From assembly GCA_052161605.1 (NCBI GenBank), contig CP197409.1: a stretch of DNA of 64,000 bases. One strand, 5' to 3'. This stretch comes from JBKCUI01 sp052161605. Its GTDB lineage: Bacteria > Planctomycetota > Planctomycetia > Pirellulales > Pirellulaceae. The notes beneath the pieces are model-generated. The model saw only the letters and a program-made list of their open reading frames with translations, was not told the origin of the DNA and searched no databases. This document shows positions 1-8,900 of this stretch, piece after piece; within the stretch, counting starts at the first letter, position 1; each line of letters opens with the position of its first letter. The translations under genes and the position numbers were made by a program.

Positions 1-599
1 CGCCACCAGCGGTTCCGGCGGTCCACCGTCCAGCACCTACAACCCCTACGCTCTCAAAAAGCCGCGATTTGACTCATGTCGGACGAATACCAAGTATCGA
101 TGGCTACCAGCAATCCAAGCGGGTATGGAGGTAGAGAGGCAAGCCCCCTCCGTCGCTTACTTTTGGGGCTATTGGATTTTAGGGTTCTGGGACAGCCCAT
201 TACCGGCCGTGTCGAGAACCAAAACCATTGCCAATACAGTCGACAAGACAAAAGATGCCCACTAGGTCGTAGGAGCGGCGAAATTGCCCAAGATCGCGAA
301 GCATATCGCCGAACAAGATGGTAGACTTGAGATTCCAAACAGTGGATAATGGTTGAGTGATGAGATGAAAGGATTCAGAGACGGCGAGATCATTCCCGAT
401 TCGGTACTTGCGCGATTGTCGAGTCGTCGGCGCATCAACACAAGAATTATCAAAAATGAGTGGGCTCATGAGATCCTTGAGAAGACTGGCGATGTGGCCC
501 AGTTTACGCGATTCAAGGATGGAAGCGCTGCGATCTCACTACGGCCAAACGCTACGCGTTAGAATTGATCAAGTACTACCGCAAGCTATACAGAGACTA
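1..599 (+). pseudogene. Decayed C-terminal part of an RHS/polymorphic toxin protein, cut by the window edge
   Basis: Reading from base 2, one frame runs from the window edge to a TAG at 263-265, continues to a TAA at 347-349, then to a TAG at 560-562. Beyond that a shifted frame continues (LELIKYYRKLYRD) to a TAA near 599. The last segment contains EWAHEILEKTGDVAQFTRF followed by SLRPNATR, which resembles the region just before the HExxH helix of zincin-like toxin domains carried on RHS tips; the metal-binding helix itself is not present. Two in-frame stops plus a frameshift argue for a dead gene. The RHS context (fragments at 720-880 and 1500-1750) supports the reading. The family assignment rests on recalled motif resemblance only. 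Confidence 0.4.
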
Positions 600-716
600 A
601 CCTAACCAACTGTACTTGGGGTACCAACACTGCCGTCCTTAACAGAGCTACTGTCGGCGTCAATAGGGATGTCGCTATCCATGATTCGCAACTCTCTTCG
701 ATCCGTAGGAACCAAA

Positions 717-878
717 TGTCGGCAGCGCCAACGACACGGTTCCTGCCCCCCCGTCCCTTTTTCGTTTCTCGAATACACCTGCGACTACCACAACCGCGTT
801 ACCAAGGTCAAGCAACACTCCTCCAGCGGTAATTTTCTCACCTCCACCAAGACCTACCTCGACAACCATCTTTGTGCG
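717..878 (+). pseudogene. RHS (YD-repeat) fragment
   Basis: The translation contains LEYTCDYHNRVTKVKQHSSS and then LTSTKTYLDN, which fits the YTYDYRNRLTxV... consensus of RHS/YD repeats. The piece has no plausible start or downstream continuation: similarity stops at the edge of the dispersed repeat beginning near 896. It is a stranded piece of an RHS gene, consistent with the RHS core module at 1394-2113 and the larger RHS ORF at 34947-36776. Confidence 0.5.
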
Positions 879-895
879 ACACCGACCCCATCGAC

Positions 896-1180
896 AGATC
901 AAAGCTACTCACGCGAGTGCACGAACACTCCAATTGTGAGCAGGTGATCATTTCGCCAACTTCGAGCTCACTGATCGAAGCGAATTCTTGGCTCGTGAAC
1001 CACCAGTCCTCCAGCGTGAGTTGCCGCCTTATTCACCCTCCCGAAGAATTCGGGAGGGGCGAGTGGAGGAACGATCACGAGGGGAGGGTGCTTTAGGTAG
1101 GGCTAACCGGTCGGAACCGTTATGCGATGCTGTGCGGTTGCCCCCTCTCCAATTCGGCGCTCGACTCGAAATTGCGTAGG
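896..1180. repeat. Dispersed palindromic repeat family, copy A (partial)
   Basis: Bases 896-1024 match 2757-2885 and 37590-37725. Read on the minus strand they encode the same stretch (DWWFTSQEFASISELEVGE) as the 3' end of the IS91-like transposase remnant at 37563-38342. Downstream is an inverted repeat, CCCTCCCGAA then GAA then TTCGGGAGGG (1039-1061), also present at about 2899 and 38695. The copy lacks the first part (the 2372-2750 equivalent) seen in copies B and D. Confidence 0.65.
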
Positions 1181-1194
1181 AGCCGAACACGGTA

Positions 1195-1340
1195 CAAAGG
1201 CATAATGATGAAAGGCAGAATGATGACAGGGGCGGTGAGCAGGCGGTCTTCAGGGCGGGGATGATCGTGAACGGACGCCCCCACATTCGCACTCTAGATT
1301 CCTGAGATCATTTTGCCTTTCATCATTCTGCCTTTTTGAA
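1195..1340. repeat. Inverted repeat with AAAGGCAGAATGATG arms
   Basis: The segment near 1196-1226 (AAAGGCATAATGATGAAAGG and on) is echoed in reverse complement at about 1311-1340 (CATTTTGCCTTTCATCATTC and on), with about 85 bp between the arms. The arms themselves hold internal direct repeats of AATGATGAAAGGCA. No gene is visible here. The 200 bases before the RHS core gene hold only this structure. Confidence 0.5.
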
Positions 1341-1393
1341 TCCTGCTGCTGATTGTTTTGACTTGAACTCAATGAGACAAAGGGGCTGTTGTA

Positions 1394-2113
1394 GTGGATG
1401 AGGCAACGAGTCCCTTTGCACTGGAGACCGCCTGTTCTTACACCAATAGGACTCCTGCCGTATTCGTGCCAAGCGGTCGGGCCTCGTTGGATTTTATTGA
1501 CTCGCTGACCACGACTTACACCGCGCATGGTCAACGTACGATTCTAAACGCCAGCGGAACTGTGCTTACGAGTTCTGAGGTTGGTAATCGGTATATCTAC
1601 ACAGGTCGTGAATGGGATGGGACCGTTGGTCTCCATCACTTCCGTGCCAGATGGATGAGCCCGCTGGCGGGTCGGTTCTTGGGAAGAGATCCAATTTCAG
1701 CAATGCAGTCTATCAACAAGTACCGGTACGTACGTGCGAAGCCGTTTTCTATGTTGGATCCATCAGGCATGATTGAGATTGATTGTTCTTGCAGTTGTGG
1801 TATTGAGGGACATGGTGGAAGGATTACTGAGAGTCATGAAGAGAGTGGCACAATTGATTGCCAGGTATCAGGCCAGCGTTGTTGCCAGGATTGGTGTGAA
1901 GCGCTGGGGCGTGATGAGCTGGGTACCCTCGTGGGCGGTAAGTGTACCCTGACACGTATTGGGACATTTGTAAAGGTAACTTCTGCTGGCCCTGACGGTG
2001 AAGGGCCAGAAATCCCTTGCTCAAAGAGTGCATGTGAGCAAGTATGCTCGGACGCTGAATTCATCCAGGCCGGTGCTTGTGCGGGAGGGTGCATCTTCAC
2101 TACAGTAGGGTAG
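1394..2113 (+). CDS. RHS repeat-associated core module with a Cys-rich variable tail
   Basis: Predicted 239 residues from a GTG. Residues from about 40 to 120 are a classical RHS-associated core: GNRYIYTGREWDGTVGLHHF, RARWMSPLAGRFLGRDPI and SMLDPSG. The same core occurs in the RHS ORF at 34947-36776 (GNRYTYTGREWDETLGLHHF), so the two loci are paralogous up to the DP(A/S)G junction and then differ completely. After the junction comes a variable tip of about 115 residues with roughly 13 cysteines (CSCSCG, CCQDWC, CEQVC, CAGGC). The N-terminal 40 residues do not look like RHS, so this is a displaced tip cassette without the long repeat shell rather than a full RHS protein. By family analogy the tail may be a toxin or adhesion tip; I recognise no catalytic motif. 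Confidence 0.65.
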   Translation: MDEATSPFALETACSYTNRTPAVFVPSGRASLDFIDSLTTTYTAHGQRTILNASGTVLTSSEVGNRYIYTGREWDGTVGLHHFRARWMSPLAGRFLGRDPISAMQSINKYRYVRAKPFSMLDPSGMIEIDCSCSCGIEGHGGRITESHEESGTIDCQVSGQRCCQDWCEALGRDELGTLVGGKCTLTRIGTFVKVTSAGPDGEGPEIPCSKSACEQVCSDAEFIQAGACAGGCIFTTVG

Positions 2114-2222
2114 CCGAAATGTATGGCCGCATGCCTAACCTTAGTTTATTTGGAAAACATTGCTTGTAGAAATATTTGTAGGAGATGCACCGATCCATAA
2201 TCGAATCTTTATTTACTCAACA

Positions 2223-2387
2223 ATGCTAGTTACGTCGATCGTCGCATGCATTCTTGGGCGACTTGTGGGACTCCTTTCAGGAGATCAGGTGGGAAATGTA
2301 TCCGGCGCGTTGCTGGTTGCTTTCTTTATTTGGAATCTTCTAAGGACAGAAAAATTCCAAGAAAGACGCACACAGAATAAGAGATAG
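2223..2387 (+). CDS. Small membrane protein downstream of the RHS tip, possible immunity protein
   Basis: The ATG at 2223 gives 54 residues with hydrophobic stretches MLVTSIVACILGRLVGLL and ALLVAFFIWNLL, then a basic tail (RRTQNKR). An alternative TTG start at 2160 gives 75 residues. It lies about 110 bp after the RHS tip stop on the same strand, the usual place for an immunity gene in RHS toxin loci. Its end runs into repeat copy B, so the natural 3' end may have been replaced. I do not recognise the family; the immunity role is inferred from position. Confidence 0.4.
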   Translation: MLVTSIVACILGRLVGLLSGDQVGNVSGALLVAFFIWNLLRTEKFQERRTQNKR

Positions 2388-3055
2388 ACCCAGTCAGTAA
2401 TGCTGCCGCCCAAAGCGGCGGAAGAAGTTTGAAGGGTAAAGTGGGAAGTTTGAAAGAAAGCCAATCTTTTCCTTATAGGATCTCCAACGGTGTTTTGAAT
2501 TTCCTATCGTTCCGATCGGGGCTCAAGCAAGCCATGAGATACTACTTTCGAGCACATTGCTGCACAGAATTCGGTCAGTTGCTCTCCACTGAGTTCACTC
2601 AGTTGAAGCACGACTAACAAGCTAGACACGACGCACTCTCGTCCCCCTTCCGTCTCGCCTGCGGCGAGACGGAAGGGGAAGGGATATAATGGGCGGATGC
2701 TGCTAGCCTGTTAGTCATCGCCCCACCGACACAAGGTCGGAATGGAGACTTTCTCGATAGCTCAAAGCTACTCACGCGAGTGCACGAACGCTCCAATTGT
2801 GAGCAGGTGATCGTTTCACCAATCTCAAGCTCACTGATCGAGGCGAACTCTTGGCTCGTGAACCAACAGTCCTCCAGCGTGAGTTGCCTTCCTACTCACC
2901 CTCCCGAAGAATTTGGGAGGACCAGAGTGGAGTTTACGATCAGGAGGGGAGGGGGTTTTAGGATCGCTGACCAGCCGGAGCCTTTATGCGATGCCGTGCC
3001 TTTCACCCTCTCCTCGCTTCGCTCGACTCTACCTCGAAGGGAGAATGAATGCTGT
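2372..3055. repeat. Dispersed palindromic repeat family, copy B (fullest copy)
   Basis: The copy starts with CACAGAATAAGAGATAGAC and contains, in order: a 200-bp block (GAAGTTTGAAGGGT through AGTTCACTCAGTTGAAG) shared with 37245-37460 and 38245-38495; a perfect hairpin CCCCTTCCGTCTCGCC, TGC, GGCGAGACGGAAGGGG near 2645-2680; GGATATAATGGG; the IS91-tail block (2757-2885); the CCCTCCCGAA inverted repeat; and a final CTCTCC...GGGAGA block before panC. No gene is supported in 2388-3085; the open frames here are by-products of the repeat. Confidence 0.7.
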
Positions 3056-3085
3056 AACTTCCCATGGCCTGACAGAAGAAAATCT

Positions 3086-3949
3086 CTACGATTCTTCCGG
3101 GCGATTCGGTATTAAAACGGAGTTGTCGATCAGACGTGTTGCACCCAGCCTTGCGGCGAGGATGGCGACCGACAGGCTTTGAATGAGGGAAACAGGCTCG
3201 AGAGTTTCGGCATCGATCACCTTCGCATAATCGATTTTGTCGACAGGCCCAGCTTGTAGCTGTTCGATCATGGCCGATTCAATTGCGCCTGCATCCCGTT
3301 CGCCGCCAGCTACCAGTTCTTGGGCTTTGTTTAACGCTCTCGACAAACTCAAAGCACGCTGTCGCTCCTCGGGGCTCAGATATCGATTACGGCTACTCAT
3401 GGCGAGTCCGTCTGATTCGCGGATGGTATCGCATGTTTCGATGCGAATAGGCAAATTCAGATCCTCGACCATGGCTCGAATCACCGCGACTTGCTGATAA
3501 TCCTTTCTACCAAAGTAGGCGATGTGGGCCGGGACCATCATGAAGAGCTTGTGCACAATGGTCGAAACACCTCGAAAATGTCCGGGTCGAATCTCCCCCT
3601 CCCAGAGTTTGGCTACTTGGGGTGGCTCGATATAGGTAGAGTGCCCTGCTCGATAGATTTCATCAGCTGCCGGAACGAACACATAGTCGCACCCAACCCG
3701 AGAAAGCTTTTCCAAATCCGACTCAAGGGTGCGAGGATACTTGGAGAAATCTTCATTCGGTCCAAATTGTGTCGGATTTACGAAGATCGTAGCGACAGCC
3801 ACCTCGCAATCTTGTTTGGCCCGGCTAACGAGCGAGAGATGCCCCTCGTGGAGTGCTCCCATCGTGGGGACAAGCCCGACAAGCCTATTCTCATGCCGTT
3901 CAAAGTCGATCAGCGAATAGATTTCTAATGGGGAATGGATGACACGCAT
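3086..3949 (-). CDS. panC: Pantothenate synthetase (pantoate--beta-alanine ligase)
   Basis: 287 residues, normal for PanC. It joins pantoate and beta-alanine using ATP, the last step to vitamin B5 in the cytoplasm. Visible signatures are the N-terminal GLVPTMGALHEGHLSLV with the HxGH nucleotide-binding motif, IFVNPTQFGPNEDF, RPGHFRGVSTIV, FGRKDYQQ and the late SSRNRYLSPEER. Start is the ATG at 3949. The gene is followed by purQ upstream on the same strand (48-bp gap), so the two may share a transcript although they belong to different pathways. The 3' end abuts repeat copy B, which ends about 30 bp beyond the stop. Confidence 0.95.
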   Translation of the reverse strand: MRVIHSPLEIYSLIDFERHENRLVGLVPTMGALHEGHLSLVSRAKQDCEVAVATIFVNPTQFGPNEDFSKYPRTLESDLEKLSRVGCDYVFVPAADEIYRAGHSTYIEPPQVAKLWEGEIRPGHFRGVSTIVHKLFMMVPAHIAYFGRKDYQQVAVIRAMVEDLNLPIRIETCDTIRESDGLAMSSRNRYLSPEERQRALSLSRALNKAQELVAGGERDAGAIESAMIEQLQAGPVDKIDYAKVIDAETLEPVSLIQSLSVAILAARLGATRLIDNSVLIPNRPEES

Positions 3950-3996
3950 GTAAATTTGCGCTTTCGTGTGCTATCAAGCTTACTAGGAGGCACGCA

Positions 3997-4782
3997 TTAC
4001 GCGAAATAAGCCACCGCGTTTTGGAACAGTTTCAATCCCTCTCCGAACTCAGGTTGTGTGTCGCGACGAGTCCATTGCGGGTGATTGGTGGGGAACAAGT
4101 GCCTCTCGGGGTGAGGCATCAAACCAAAGATCCTGCCTGTGGAGTCACAGATTCCTGCTATATTACCCTCCGCGCCATTCGGATTGGTTGGGAAGCTCAA
4201 TATGTCTTCGCTGGTTTCCCCCTCAGGCGAGCAATAGCGAATGGCCAATTGCCCCTGATCGTTCAAGCTCCGGCGGCTTGCTTCATCTCGGAACAAGAAT
4301 CGCCCCTCAGCGTGAGCCATAGGAAGATAGATTTGGTCGATGTCTCGGAGAAAAACGCATCGATCGCTAGTTGGCTTAAGATGGACCCAACGGTCTTCGA
4401 ATCTTCCTTGTGCATTCCAAGCCAAAGTTGCTGGCGGAGTCGACTCGGATTCATCAAAGAAAATCCCGAGCCGCATCATAATCTGGAAACCGTTGCAGAT
4501 TCCGAGCACCAAGCGATCATCGTTTCGAAAAGACTCCAGCATCTCACCGAGGAAAGTTTGAATCTGGGTCGCTAAAATTCGGCCAGCAGCGATATCGTCG
4601 CCGTAGCTAAAGCCTCCCGGAAAGCAAAGCATCTGGAAGGTCGACGCCAAGGCCGGATTTTCAATCAGTTGGTTGATGTGCAATCGAACTGGTTCTGCCC
4701 CGGCAAGCTCGAACGCGTAGGATGTTTCCACATCGCAATTGGTGCCTGGAGCTCGGAGTACGAGAACGCGGGGTTTAGCCAT
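3997..4782 (-). CDS. purQ: Phosphoribosylformylglycinamidine synthase, glutaminase subunit
   Basis: 261 residues. This class I glutamine amidotransferase supplies ammonia to PurL for converting FGAR to FGAM in purine synthesis. Motifs: N-terminal VLRAPGTNCDVETSYAFELAGA, CFPGGFSYGDD, the nucleophile loop LGICNGFQ, and a C-terminal GLMPHPERH carrying the catalytic His-Glu pair. Its length slightly exceeds the small Bacillus-type PurQ (about 227 residues) and fits the longer standalone forms. No purL or purS lies alongside; purA is 40 kb away, so purine genes are scattered here. The ATG at 4782 is preceded by CAGCAGGA, a modest ribosome-binding site. Confidence 0.93.
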   Translation of the reverse strand: MAKPRVLVLRAPGTNCDVETSYAFELAGAEPVRLHINQLIENPALASTFQMLCFPGGFSYGDDIAAGRILATQIQTFLGEMLESFRNDDRLVLGICNGFQIMMRLGIFFDESESTPPATLAWNAQGRFEDRWVHLKPTSDRCVFLRDIDQIYLPMAHAEGRFLFRDEASRRSLNDQGQLAIRYCSPEGETSEDILSFPTNPNGAEGNIAGICDSTGRIFGLMPHPERHLFPTNHPQWTRRDTQPEFGEGLKLFQNAVAYFA

Positions 4783-4953
4783 TCCTGCTGGTTCTTTCGA
4801 CGAAAAATCGGTGACGATAATAAAGGCATGTTTACACGCTAGATTGCGATTCTAACTTGCCCCCTGTTCCCGCCAAGTGCTTATATCCGGTACCATGAGC
4901 GGAGGTGATGATACAAGGTCATCATTTTTCCACGTGACAAGGGATAAATCGCG

Positions 4954-5835
4954 ATGAAAGACCATCAGTTTGATGCTTCTGTATTTCGGGTCCAAGAAGG
5001 CAGCTCGGTCGATTTGAGCAAAATCTCAACCAAGGCGGACAGGGATTTTCTCAGCAAAAAACAATCAGTCGAAGCCCTGGCAGCCGACAATGAATTTTTA
5101 ACCGAAGCCCAGGAACTTCTGTTTGCCGAGGGAAGCCGCTCGGTACTGATCATTCTTCAAGGAATCGATGCGTCTGGCAAAGACGGGACGGTACGGCACG
5201 TGATGAGGGGAGTGAATCCGCAGGGGTGCCGAGTGTTTAGCTTTGGTCCCCCAAGCAAAGAGGAGTTACTGCACCATTTTCTATGGCGACCGATGCGATT
5301 CTTGCCCGCGCGGGGAATGATTTCCATTTTTAATCGCTCCTACTATGAAGAGACGCTTGTCGTGCGGGTTCATCCGGACCTGCTCGAGCCTCAAAAGCTG
5401 CCGCCCGTGAAAAAACTCGACGACCTTTGGAAGACTCGATTTCACGAGATCAACAACTTTGAAAAAACGCTCGTGGACAGCGGAACGACGATTCTCAAAT
5501 TCTTTCTGCATGTCTCTCGAGAGGAACAGCAAAAGCGGTTACTCGACCGATTGCTCACCCCCGAGAAAGCTTGGAAATTCAATCCACGGGATATCGAGGA
5601 GCGAAAGCACTGGCTCGACTACCGGGTCGCATTTGAAGAGGCCATCTCAGCCACGAGTACGAAACACGCACCGTGGTTCGTCATCCCAGCGGATAATAAG
5701 TGGTATACGCGAGCTGCGATCGCTGACATCATTTCCAGCGAGCTCGAATCCTTGAACTTGCAATTTCCTGTCGTGTCGGAATCGCAACAAGAAGAGTTCC
5801 AAGGCTACATTGAAGAGCTAAAAAAGGACATTTAG
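4954..5835 (+). CDS. Polyphosphate kinase 2 family protein (polyphosphate:nucleotide phosphotransferase)
   Basis: 293 residues, a single PPK2 domain. Motifs: Walker A GIDASGKDGTVRHVM, the substrate-lid stretch GPPSKEELLHHFLWR, and Walker B-like ISIFNRSYYEE. The family moves phosphate between polyphosphate and nucleotides. The short single-domain form fits the AMP/ADP-phosphorylating members, but the sequence alone does not fix the class or direction. An AAGGGA ribosome-binding site lies at about 4938-4943. It is divergent from purQ (171-bp gap), and its end converges on uvrA with about 106 bp between. Confidence 0.88.
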   Translation: MKDHQFDASVFRVQEGSSVDLSKISTKADRDFLSKKQSVEALAADNEFLTEAQELLFAEGSRSVLIILQGIDASGKDGTVRHVMRGVNPQGCRVFSFGPPSKEELLHHFLWRPMRFLPARGMISIFNRSYYEETLVVRVHPDLLEPQKLPPVKKLDDLWKTRFHEINNFEKTLVDSGTTILKFFLHVSREEQQKRLLDRLLTPEKAWKFNPRDIEERKHWLDYRVAFEEAISATSTKHAPWFVIPADNKWYTRAAIADIISSELESLNLQFPVVSESQQEEFQGYIEELKKDI

Positions 5836-5941
5836 GGCATGGGTTTTCTCGAACCCAATGACCAATTGATGCATCTCCGGCGTGCTGTATTGTAGCGGCA
5901 TCGCATAGCGATTTGTCACGGTCAACATGAATAGTCCGGGC

Positions 5942-8900
5942 TTAACTACTCCTCTTCGACTTTGCTTTGACGGTAGATTTGGTCCGATTTCGAGATGGTG
6001 CAGCAGGCTTAACCTTGCCACCATCTCCGGTATCAACTCTCAAGGTCGATTGTGCTACGAACGCAGCTAAGGCTTCGCCGGTGTAACTTCGGTGCATCGG
6101 CTGTTCCATAGGAATCGGAATTGTCACGGCTGTATTCTCGTCCTTTTTCCCCTTCGATTTGGCTTTAGCTTTCTTGGCTGGCTCAGCAACCTTGAGCGAA
6201 TCCTGGGGGGAAGAGCGATATCGATAGTGGTGTGCGTACTCAATCAGCTTTTTGGTGGGCCCCGCGAACACGACTTGCCCTCCCGCTTCGCCCGCTTCCG
6301 GTCCCATGTCGATTACCCAGTCGGCAGTCTTAATAACGTCTAAATTATGCTCAATCACCACGACAGAATTTCCTCGATCAACCAACGATTGAAATACATT
6401 CAACAACTTCTGAATGTCGTCAAAGTGGAGCCCGGTGGTGGGCTCATCGAATAGATAGATCGTGTTGCCCGTAGCGGGGCGACACAACTCAGCAGCAAGC
6501 TTGACTCGTTGAGCTTCTCCACCACTCAACGTCGGTGCACTCTGCCCCAATGCCAAATAATCGAGCCCCACATCGCAAAGAACACCTAGCATCTTCTCGA
6601 CACGCGGCACCTCACACAACAACTCCCTGACCTCGCTGATCGACATAGTGAGGATGTCGCTGATGCTCTTACCGCGATACTTGACAGCCAAGACCTCTTC
6701 GGTGAACCGCTTGCCTTGACACGCATCGCACTCAATCCAAACATCTGGCAGAAAATGCATAGGTATGCAAATTTGCCCCATTCCCTCGCATTTCTCGCAA
6801 CGACCGTTCGGGACATTAAAACTAAAATGACTAGGTCGCATCCCACGCGATTTGGCTTCCGGCAAGCGTGAGAACCAATCTCTTATGTGGTCAAACACCC
6901 CGATGTAAGTCGCAGGGTTACTCGACGGCGACATACCTAGCGGCGATTGATCGACCCGCAAGACTTTGTTGACCAGATTCCTGCCCTCCACCGCGCGGTG
7001 CAATCCCGGCATACCTTCGCTCTTGAAGAAATGATTGCAGAGGGACCGGTAAAGGATGTTGTTGATGAGGGTACTTTTTCCACTTCCACTCGGGCCCGTA
7101 ACAACGCAAAAACAGCCCAGCGGTATCGAAACATCAATGTTCTTCAGTGAATTCTCGTGGGCTCCCAGGATTCGTATCCACCCTTTAGCCGGCTTTGCGC
7201 AGTCTGTCCAATCGCTGCGCATGGCCTCAGTGGCCAGCTCATCATCGAACTGGATTCTTGGGTGCACTGCGGTGTTGATCAAGCGTCGTCCACTCAGGAA
7301 CGGACCGGTCACAGAATTCGGATCCTGCTCAATCTCGGCTGGCGTACCCTTGGCAACGATTCGACCTCCGAGGATTCCCGAACCAGGCCCGAAATCGCAC
7401 AGCAAATCGCTACTCTCGATGACGTCTCGATCGTGTTCGACGACCAGCAGAGTATTGCCGAGATCTCGCAACGATTTGATGGCACGAATAAGCCGTTGGT
7501 TGTCGCGTGGATGAAGCCCAATGGTTGGTTCGTCCAATACGTAGAGCACGCCGCTCAAGCCGCTACCGAGTTGACTCGCCAAGCGAATTCGCTGCGACTC
7601 TCCGCCACTGAGCGTGTTCGCAGGTCGATCGAGGGTTAAGTATTCAAGCCCGACATCCACTAAGAACTTTAGTCGCTGAGAAATCTCTCGATGGAGCTCG
7701 CCTGCGATCTTCTTCTCCCGGGCTGTCAATTTCCACCCCTCGACCATTTCCCAAAGTTCTCCGATGGGGCGGTGGACAATATCGATGATGGTATGGTCTC
7801 GAAAGCGAGTGAAGGCTGCTTCCGGTCGCACACGAGAACCACTGCATGCAGGGCAGGGCCCCTCGCGCATCCACAAGACGGATCTGTTTTGCCTCATCCC
7901 AGCCAAACTGGATTGATCTCGATCCAAGGCTTCGAAGCATCCCTTATACTCGAACGAGAAGTAAACAGACCGTTCGTTCTCTAATCCTCGCAACTCTGAT
8001 TCTTCCGCTCCCTCTGCTTCGAGATCCATACGCAGGACGCGGATCATCCGATTTGGCAAACCACAAAGCAATAGGGAACGTTTACTGAAGGGGAGTTCAC
8101 CAACCGGAATATCCCAGTCAATACCTGTTTCGCGACACAACGCCCGCAGCATGGCTCGAGACAAAGGTATGTTCAAGTTGGGCCACAATAGGATACCGCC
8201 GCCCCGCAGCGGCTTGTCCATGTCGAGGACAAGGCTCGGATCGGTTCCTTGTTGCGTGCCTAACCCCTTGCAAGTTTCGCACCAGCCTATCGACGTATTG
8301 AACGAATAGCTGTGCGGTGAGAGGGGCTGAAACGAGATCCCGCATTTGTTACATGCTAGGAAGAGGGAGTGTGTCTCGATATCCCAAAACATTTCCGGTA
8401 GAGTCTCGTCAGCATGCGCAACTTGTAGCACTCCATTGCCAATCGTCAATGCTGTCGCCACGCTGTCGGTGAGTCTCTTGCGATCCATTTTCTCCCACTG
8501 AAGACGATCGACTACTATTTGAATGTCGTTGCGCGACTTGGCTTGAATCGTCGGCGCGGAATCGATCTCATGGGTCTTGCCATTGATTCGGACTCGTACA
8601 AATCCCTGCTGCTGAAACTGCTGAAGAAAATGTTCTTGACTCGTGGTTCCGTTCCAAGCCACCGGGGCTAACAGAACGGCTCGTCCCGACTTGGTTTTGG
8701 CTTGCTCCAAGATACGGTCGATGATTTCATCGCTGGTCTGCGTTCCTACAGGTTGATCACACTGGGTGCAATGCATCTGTCCCATTCGGGCGAACAGGAC
8801 TCGCAAGTAGTCATAGATTTCCGTGACCGTCCCCACCGTACTGCGAGGCGTGTGAGAAAGATTACGTTGCTCGATGGCAATCGCTGGACTTAGACCATCA

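Noticed and set aside
2614..2796. Small minus-strand ORF in repeat copy B
   Set aside because: Its codons come from the palindrome and the IS91-tail block shared by other repeat copies, so it is not an independent gene.
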